Shown here: positions 58,871-64,000 of the stretch, piece after piece
How the letters are laid out: the number at the start of each line of letters is the position of its first letter
Numbering within the stretch: the stretch's first letter is position 1
Assembly: GCF_000017265.1 (NCBI RefSeq)
Contig: NC_011144.1
Coordinates: 1,206,001-1,270,000, forward strand
Direction: 5' to 3'
DNA length: 64,000 nucleotides
From: Phenylobacterium zucineum HLK1
GTDB taxonomy: Bacteria > Pseudomonadota > Alphaproteobacteria > Caulobacterales > Caulobacteraceae
The notes under the pieces: generated by a model
Database searches by the model: none
The model's input: the letters and a program-made list of their open reading frames with translations, nothing else
What the model was told of the DNA's origin: nothing
Translations under genes and position numbers: made by a program

Positions 58871-60523
58871 GTGGAGCGGTACGACTACATCATCATCGGC
58901 GCGGGCTCGGCCGGCTGCGTCCTGGCCAACCGCCTGAGCGAGGACCCGCAGACGAAGGTGCTGCTGCTGGAGGCGGGCGGCAAGGACGCCTCGCTGCTGG
59001 TGCGGATGCCCGCGGGCGTCGGCGCCCTGATCGGCAAGCAGGGCCCCTACAACTGGGGCTTCTGGACCGAACCCGAGCCGCACCTCGACGGCCGCCGCCT
59101 GTGGTGGCCCAGAGGCAAGGGCTGGGGCGGCTCGTCCTCGATCAACGGCATGATCTACATCCGCGGCCACGCGCGCGACTACGACCAGTGGCGGCAGATG
59201 GGCCTGACCGGCTGGGGCTACGCCGACGTCCTGCCGTACTTCAAGCGCTCGGAGACCTTCGAGGGCGGGGCCGATTCCTGGCACGGCGACGAGGGGCCGC
59301 TGCACGTCTCGAAGGCCGCCTCGCCCAATCCGATCTACCGCGCCGCGGTGGAGGCGGGGGCCCAGGCCGGCCATCCGGTGACCAGCGACTTCAACGGCTA
59401 CCAGCAGGAAGGCTGGGGGCCGTACCAGATGACCATCAAGGACGGGCAGCGCTGGAGCGCGGCGCGCGGCTACCTGCACCCCGTCCTGAACCGTCCGAAC
59501 CTGACCTGCCTGACCGGCGCGCGGACCACGCGGGTGCTCCTCGAGAACGGCCGCGCCGTCGGCGTCGAGATCGTCGAGGGCAAGAACCCGGCGCGCGCGG
59601 TCTATGCCGACGCCGAGGTCATCGTGGCGGCGGGCGCCGTGCAGTCGCCGCACATCCTGCAGCTGTCCGGCATCGGCGACGGCGAGGACCTGGGCAAGCA
59701 CGGGATCAAGGCCGTCCACGAGCTGAAGGGCGTGGGCGCCAACCTGCAGGACCACCTCGACGCGTGCCTGTCGTGGGAGTGCCCGCAGCCGATCACGATC
59801 TATTCGATGCGCAAGGGCGTGAAGCAGCTCTTCGTCGGGCTGAACTACATGCTGTTCAACAAGGGCATCGGCCGGGAGAACTTCCTGGAGAGCGGCGCCT
59901 TCCTGCGCTCGCGGCCCGACCTGGACCGGCCCGACCTGCAGATCCACACCGTGCTGGCCATCATGCAGGACCACGGCAAGGTGTCGGTGAACAAGGACGG
60001 CTTCACCTTCCACGTCTGCCAGCTGCGGCCCGAGAGCCGCGGCAAGGTCGGGCTGAAGTCGGCCGACCCGATGGCCGACCCCGCGATCTTCGCCAACTAC
60101 CTCGCCGCCGAGGAGGACCGCCGCGCCATGCGCGAGGGGGTGAAGATGATGCGCGACGTGGCCGCCCAGGCCGCGCTCGATCCCTATCGCGGCGCCGAAT
60201 ACTCGCCGGGCAAGGACGTGCGGACCGACGCCGAGATCGACGCGTGGATCCGCCGCGCGGCCGAGACGATCTACCACCCGGTCGGCACCTGCCGCATGGG
60301 CGTGGCCGGCGATGCGATGGCGGTGGTGGACGGCGAATGCCGGGTGCAGGGCCTGTCGGGCCTGCGCGTGGTGGACGCCTCGGTGATGCCGACGCTGGTC
60401 GGCGGGAACACCAACGCCCCGACCATCATGATCGCCGAGAAGATCTCGGACGCGATCCGCGGCAAGGCCTTCCTGCCGGCCGAGGACGCGCCGGTCTACG
60501 GCGACGAGAAGGCCGCCGCCTAG
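58871..60523 (+). CDS. GMC-family FAD oxidoreductase (choline dehydrogenase-like)
   Basis: This 550-residue flavoenzyme starts at GTG 58871. The FAD fold is [20 protein letters not shown] and LLEAGGK; the GMC signature is [18 protein letters not shown]; the second signature is [17 protein letters not shown]. The active-site pair lies in [11 protein letters not shown] (His) and [14 protein letters not shown] (Asn). Such enzymes oxidise primary or secondary alcohols, including choline, alkanols and sugar derivatives. It ends 4 bp into the convergent GNAT gene. The upstream palindrome suggests control by a repressor that senses a substrate. Confidence 0.95.
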   Translation: MERYDYIIIGAGSAGCVLANRLSEDPQTKVLLLEAGGKDASLLVRMPAGVGALIGKQGPYNWGFWTEPEPHLDGRRLWWPRGKGWGGSSSINGMIYIRGHARDYDQWRQMGLTGWGYADVLPYFKRSETFEGGADSWHGDEGPLHVSKAASPNPIYRAAVEAGAQAGHPVTSDFNGYQQEGWGPYQMTIKDGQRWSAARGYLHPVLNRPNLTCLTGARTTRVLLENGRAVGVEIVEGKNPARAVYADAEVIVAAGAVQSPHILQLSGIGDGEDLGKHGIKAVHELKGVGANLQDHLDACLSWECPQPITIYSMRKGVKQLFVGLNYMLFNKGIGRENFLESGAFLRSRPDLDRPDLQIHTVLAIMQDHGKVSVNKDGFTFHVCQLRPESRGKVGLKSADPMADPAIFANYLAAEEDRRAMREGVKMMRDVAAQAALDPYRGAEYSPGKDVRTDAEIDAWIRRAAETIYHPVGTCRMGVAGDAMAVVDGECRVQGLSGLRVVDASVMPTLVGGNTNAPTIMIAEKISDAIRGKAFLPAEDAPVYGDEKAAA

Positions 60524-61017
60524 GAGCCCGGCCGCTCCAGGCGCATGACCAGGCAGTCGTCCTCGCCGAACCGGCGGGGACCGACGGCCCGGAAGCCCAG
60601 CCGCTCGTAGAAGCGGATCGCCCGGACGTTGCTCTGCAGCGGGTCGATCAGGATCGCCGTGACGGCCGCATCGGCGAAGCAGCGGGCGATCGCCTGCCGC
60701 ATCATCTGCGTTCCGTAGCCGCGGCCGAGCGCGTCGGCCTCGCCGATCCAGATGTCGATGGCGCGCAGGCCGGGCGGACAGTCGCCCCAGTAGCGGCTCT
60801 GCTCGCGCGCGGGGTCGATGATCTGGACGAAGCCGACCGGACGGCCGCCCGCCTCGGCGACGAGCTGTTCGCGCCAGTCGGGGTCGCGGGCGAGCTCGAC
60901 CTCCCAGCCCCAGTCGTCGTTGGGATCGGACTCCACCACATGGGGCTCCTCGTCCCAGCGCCGCAGCAGCGCCAGGTCGTCCATCGTGGCCGGGCGAAGG
61001 ACGATCTGCCCGCTCAC
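60520..61017 (-). CDS. GNAT acetyltransferase, AAC(6')-like
   Basis: This 165-residue acetyltransferase has the [20 protein letters not shown] start, [20 protein letters not shown] as acetyl-CoA binding motif A and [13 protein letters not shown] as motif B. The layout is that of AAC(6')-type or RimJ-like N-acetyltransferases; whether it modifies aminoglycosides or other amines is not known. Its ATG overlaps the stop of the upstream M16 peptidase gene (ATGA), so the two are co-translated. Confidence 0.9.
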   Translation of the reverse strand: MSGQIVLRPATMDDLALLRRWDEEPHVVESDPNDDWGWEVELARDPDWREQLVAEAGGRPVGFVQIIDPAREQSRYWGDCPPGLRAIDIWIGEADALGRGYGTQMMRQAIARCFADAAVTAILIDPLQSNVRAIRFYERLGFRAVGPRRFGEDDCLVMRLERPGS

Positions 61018-63863
61018 TTCCCGCTCAAGGGGGCGGCCGGCTTCACGACCAGGCGGAAGGCGCGCTCGGCCCGCAGCCAGCGCTGGGCGGCGGCCTGCAC
61101 GTCCGCGGCGGTGACCTTCTGCGTCCCCGGCACGCTCTGGCGGATGGACTCCAGCCGGCGGGGATCGAACTGGGCGCCTGACAGCTCGGCCAGCCAGTAC
61201 TGGTTCGTCAGCCGCGCCTTCTGCAGGCGCTCGATCCTGGGGGTCTTGGCCCGGGCGAGCTCGTCGGCCGTGGGCTCCTCGTCCCGAAGGTCGCCGGCGA
61301 TCTTGGCCACGTCGGCGAAGAAGCCGTCGAGCTTGTCGGGCGGCACCTCCACGCTGGCGGCGATGTAGCCCCAGCCTTCCCAGGTCAGGCTGTGGCTGAC
61401 CCCGACGTTGGGCGAGTAGGTCGCGCCCTGCGCCTCGCGCAGCTCGTCCAGCAGGCGAAGCTGCAGCACCTCGGACAGGATGGCGGTCTCGCGGGCCCGC
61501 TGCGGATCGGCCCAGTAGTCCTCGGTGGGCCAGGCGACGTAGCCGATGGACTGGTCGGCCCGGCCCTTGTGGGTGAGGACCATCGGCGGGTCGCCGCCCT
61601 CGGGGAAGCCGACGCGGCGCGCGGCCGCGGGGATCGGCCCGGGCTCCGGCCGCGGGGGCAGGGCGCCGACGGTGGCCGCCACCTTCGCGACGGCGTCCTC
61701 GATCGTGACGTCGCCCACGATCACCACCTCGATGCGGCCGTCGGCCAGGTGCGGCGCGAGCTGGCCGGCGAGGTCCTCGATCCGGGCGCTGGCGATCTCC
61801 TCCCTGCTGGGGAAGGTCCAGCGGCGGTCGCCGCGGTGCAGGATGCCGTTCAGGTCGCGGCTGAGCACGCCGAAGTCGGTGGACTCGAACTGGTCGTGGA
61901 TCGTCTTGCCCGCCGCCTTCAGGCGCAGGAAGGCCTCCTCCCGGAACGCCGGCTCGGCCACGTAGGCGGCGAGCACCTGGAGCTGGGTGGCGAGGTCGCC
62001 GGTGCGGGTCGCGCCGGTGAACACGAAGGCGTCGTCGCCCAGGCCGAAGCGGGCGCCGAACACCTTGGAGGCCAGCACGCGCTCCATGTCGTCGGCATCG
62101 ATCTTCTTCAGGCCGCCCTCCACATAGGCGCTGGCGGCCCAGGCCGGGCTCTGCCGCCCGGGCGAGAGGTCGAGCAGGCCGTCGCCGACGTTGACGCGGA
62201 CCAGCACCTCGTCGTCGCGGAACTCGGTGGGCTTCACGGTCAGCCGCACGCCGTTCTCGAACCGGACGAAGGTGGTCCCGAGGTCGGCCGCCTCGCGGCG
62301 CTCGGCGACCTTGCCGGGCGGGCCGAAGCTGTCATAGGGCCAGGCGACGTCGGCGGCCTCCGACGGCGGGGCGACGGCGACCTGCCGCGAGGCCTCGAAG
62401 GCGGCGAGCAGGGCCTTGTCGCCGCCCTCGACGGGGCGGGGGCTCGCCATGAAGACGAGCGGGCCTTCGCCGTGGAAGGCGGCCTTCAGCGCGGCGGAGA
62501 CCGTGTCGGCCTTCAGGTCCTTCACGACCGCCTCGAACAGGGCCAGTTCGTCGGCGGGGGAGGTGACCACCTCGTCGTCGGCCAGGGAGCCCACGATCTC
62601 GCCCGCCAGCTCGGCGGGGCGCCGGGTGGCCGCGCCGGCGGCGGCGGCGGTCAGCCGGGCGCGCAGTTCGGCGATCTCGCGGTCCAGCTCGTCCTGCCGG
62701 ACCCCGTGGAGGATGGCCCGGCGCTGTTCCTGCTCGGCGGCGGCGAGGGCCTCGGCCCAGCGCGCCGGTTCGGCCGCCACTCCGACGACGGCGATGTCGG
62801 CCTCGTCCTCCTGCTGGAAGGTGTAGGCGGTCGCGGCGATGAACGGCGGGTCGCTCCGCCGGGCGATGCTGGCGTAGCGGCGGTTCAGGACGGCCAGGCC
62901 CAGGCCCTCGATCAGGTCGCGCCGGCGCCTGGCCGTGGTGTCGGGCGACAGGTCGGGCGGGGCGATCCAGGCCACCTGCAGCGAAAGGGAGGCGCCGGGC
63001 TCGACCACCAGCTTGGCCTCCGGGCCGCGCGGCTGGACCTGGCCCTGCACCGGCGGCTCGCCGGCCGGGCCCTCGGCGCGCCAGTCGCCGAAGCGCTCGC
63101 GGATCCTGGCCTCCATGGCGTCGACGTCGAAGTCGCCGACCGCCACGAACACCGCCCGCTCGGGCCGGTACCAGCGGCGGTAGTAGTCGGCGATCTCGGA
63201 AGCCGGGGCCGAGCGGAGGACCTCCACCGCGCCGATCGGCAGCCGCTCGGGCGCGCGCTGGCCCTTCAGCCAGAAGGCGAGGCGGTCCTTGTAGATGCGG
63301 TAGCCGGGGGTGTCGCGGGCCCGCTCCTCGGAGAGGACGACGCCGCGTTCCCGGTCGACGGCGGCCGGCTCGATGGTCAGGTTCGAGGCCGCCTCGCGCA
63401 TCAGCATCAGCGAGGTGTCCACGGTCTCGGCGTCGGTCCGCGGCAGGTCCAGCATATAGATGGTCTCGCCGAAGCCGGTGGAGGCGTTGGTGTCGGGGCC
63501 GAAGGCGAGGCCGAGACGCTCCAGCATCCTGGTCATCTCGCCTTCCTTGACGTTCTTCGAGCCGTTGAAGGCCATGTGCTCGAGGAAGTGGGCCAGGCCC
63601 TGTTGGGCGTCGGTCTCCATCATCGAGCCGGCGTCGATCCACAGGCGCAGCGCCGCCTGGCCCGGCGGAATGGTCTGGCGGCGGATGGCGTAGCGCATGC
63701 CGTTGGGCAGGATCCCGAAGCGGATCGCCGGATCGGCCTTCAGGTCGGAGGCGGCATGCGCCCAGCGGGGCGGCGGCGCGTCGGCCGAGGCGGCGAGAGC
63801 GGAGAGGGGGGCGAGCAGCAGCGCGGCGCAGAGCGCGAGGGCCGCGCGCAGGGAACGGATCAT
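61014..63863 (-). CDS. M16 zinc metallopeptidase, secreted
   Basis: This 949-residue pitrilysin-family enzyme starts at ATG 63863 with signal peptide (LRAALALCAALLLAPLSALA). The zinc motif HFLEH is at residues 92-96, with the third ligand Glu in ERGVVLSEERARD about 75 residues later. Four M16 domains are evident; the C-terminal half lacks the HxxEH motif and acts structurally. YddC/PqqL-like periplasmic members degrade peptides. It is followed by the GNAT gene with overlapping stop and start codons. Confidence 0.94.
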   Translation of the reverse strand: MIRSLRAALALCAALLLAPLSALAASADAPPPRWAHAASDLKADPAIRFGILPNGMRYAIRRQTIPPGQAALRLWIDAGSMMETDAQQGLAHFLEHMAFNGSKNVKEGEMTRMLERLGLAFGPDTNASTGFGETIYMLDLPRTDAETVDTSLMLMREAASNLTIEPAAVDRERGVVLSEERARDTPGYRIYKDRLAFWLKGQRAPERLPIGAVEVLRSAPASEIADYYRRWYRPERAVFVAVGDFDVDAMEARIRERFGDWRAEGPAGEPPVQGQVQPRGPEAKLVVEPGASLSLQVAWIAPPDLSPDTTARRRRDLIEGLGLAVLNRRYASIARRSDPPFIAATAYTFQQEDEADIAVVGVAAEPARWAEALAAAEQEQRRAILHGVRQDELDREIAELRARLTAAAAGAATRRPAELAGEIVGSLADDEVVTSPADELALFEAVVKDLKADTVSAALKAAFHGEGPLVFMASPRPVEGGDKALLAAFEASRQVAVAPPSEAADVAWPYDSFGPPGKVAERREAADLGTTFVRFENGVRLTVKPTEFRDDEVLVRVNVGDGLLDLSPGRQSPAWAASAYVEGGLKKIDADDMERVLASKVFGARFGLGDDAFVFTGATRTGDLATQLQVLAAYVAEPAFREEAFLRLKAAGKTIHDQFESTDFGVLSRDLNGILHRGDRRWTFPSREEIASARIEDLAGQLAPHLADGRIEVVIVGDVTIEDAVAKVAATVGALPPRPEPGPIPAAARRVGFPEGGDPPMVLTHKGRADQSIGYVAWPTEDYWADPQRARETAILSEVLQLRLLDELREAQGATYSPNVGVSHSLTWEGWGYIAASVEVPPDKLDGFFADVAKIAGDLRDEEPTADELARAKTPRIERLQKARLTNQYWLAELSGAQFDPRRLESIRQSVPGTQKVTAADVQAAAQRWLRAERAFRLVVKPAAPLSGK

Positions 63864-63944
63864 TCGCAATGTCCCGGGAGGTCCTTCAAGGCCCGGCCAC
63901 CATCGCGGACCCCCGCGGCCGGGGCAAGGCGCCCGAAAGGCGCC

Positions 63945-63977
63945 CGGAAGGCCACCGGAAGGCCACCGGAAGGCATC
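63945..63977. repeat. 11-bp tandem repeat at the right window edge
   Basis: CGGAAGGCCAC occurs at 63945-63955 and 63956-63966, with an imperfect third copy (CGGAAGGCATC) at 63967-63977. It is flanked by GGCGCCCG (63928, 63939) and CGGGCGCC (63977-63984), which can form a hairpin. The gap after the M16 gene continues past the window. Confidence 0.5.
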
Positions 63978-64000
63978 GGGCGCCCGGACGCTCGCGTCCG

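Overview
The window is very GC-rich, has strong G/C third-position bias, and reads as ordinary chromosome of an alphaproteobacterium. TonB-dependent receptors, a secreted oligopeptidase B, the split methylmalonyl-CoA mutase and several small proteins familiar from Caulobacteraceae point to Caulobacter/Phenylobacterium. This assignment is by gene content and style only; no search was run.

Layout. 1-9650: an ABC ATPase cut by the window edge, methionine aminopeptidase and an ABM-like protein on the minus strand; oligopeptidase B; SfsA and a CinA-like domain, divergent; a small secreted protein; an orphan ParA-type ATPase with a perfect DnaA box upstream; an O-methyltransferase divergent from an unusual SARP-like regulator fused to an alpha/beta hydrolase. 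9795-16719: an RND efflux pair, an SDR, a TauE/SafE exporter and PurU. 16817-23349: a Pro/Ala-rich membrane protein, a tRNA-Leu(UAA) gene split by a 227-nt group I intron, and a tightly overlapping four-gene operon (coiled-coil lipoprotein, trypsin-like lipoprotein, subtilisin-like protease, DUF1353 protein). 23534-36784: HtrA-like lipoprotein protease, FKBP isomerase, a 1107-residue propeller-amidohydrolase, a TonB receptor divergent from a CadC/TolB-type membrane regulator, Fe-type superoxide dismutase, and a second TonB receptor overlapping a PepSY membrane protein (iron uptake).

36789-49796: both methylmalonyl-CoA mutase subunits, a mechanosensitive-channel-like membrane protein, a thiolase, a nitronate monooxygenase, and a complete sulfate uptake operon (OprO/P-type porin, Sbp, CysT, CysW, CysA). 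49797-54334: a 1388-residue secreted GH16 glucanase with Calx-beta domains and three near-identical RTX modules. 54436-64000: small conserved proteins, PhoH with a structured terminator-bearing leader or small RNA, gamma-carbonic anhydrase, an enoyl-CoA hydratase, a DUF3667 protein, a GMC oxidoreductase behind a 24-bp palindrome, a GNAT enzyme and an M16 peptidase.

The signals most worth following are the group I intron in tRNA-Leu(UAA), the four-gene secreted protease operon whose trypsin looks like a zymogen, the hydrolase-fused SARP regulator, and the candidate RNA upstream of phoH. No CRISPR array, integrase, transposase or insertion sequence was seen.
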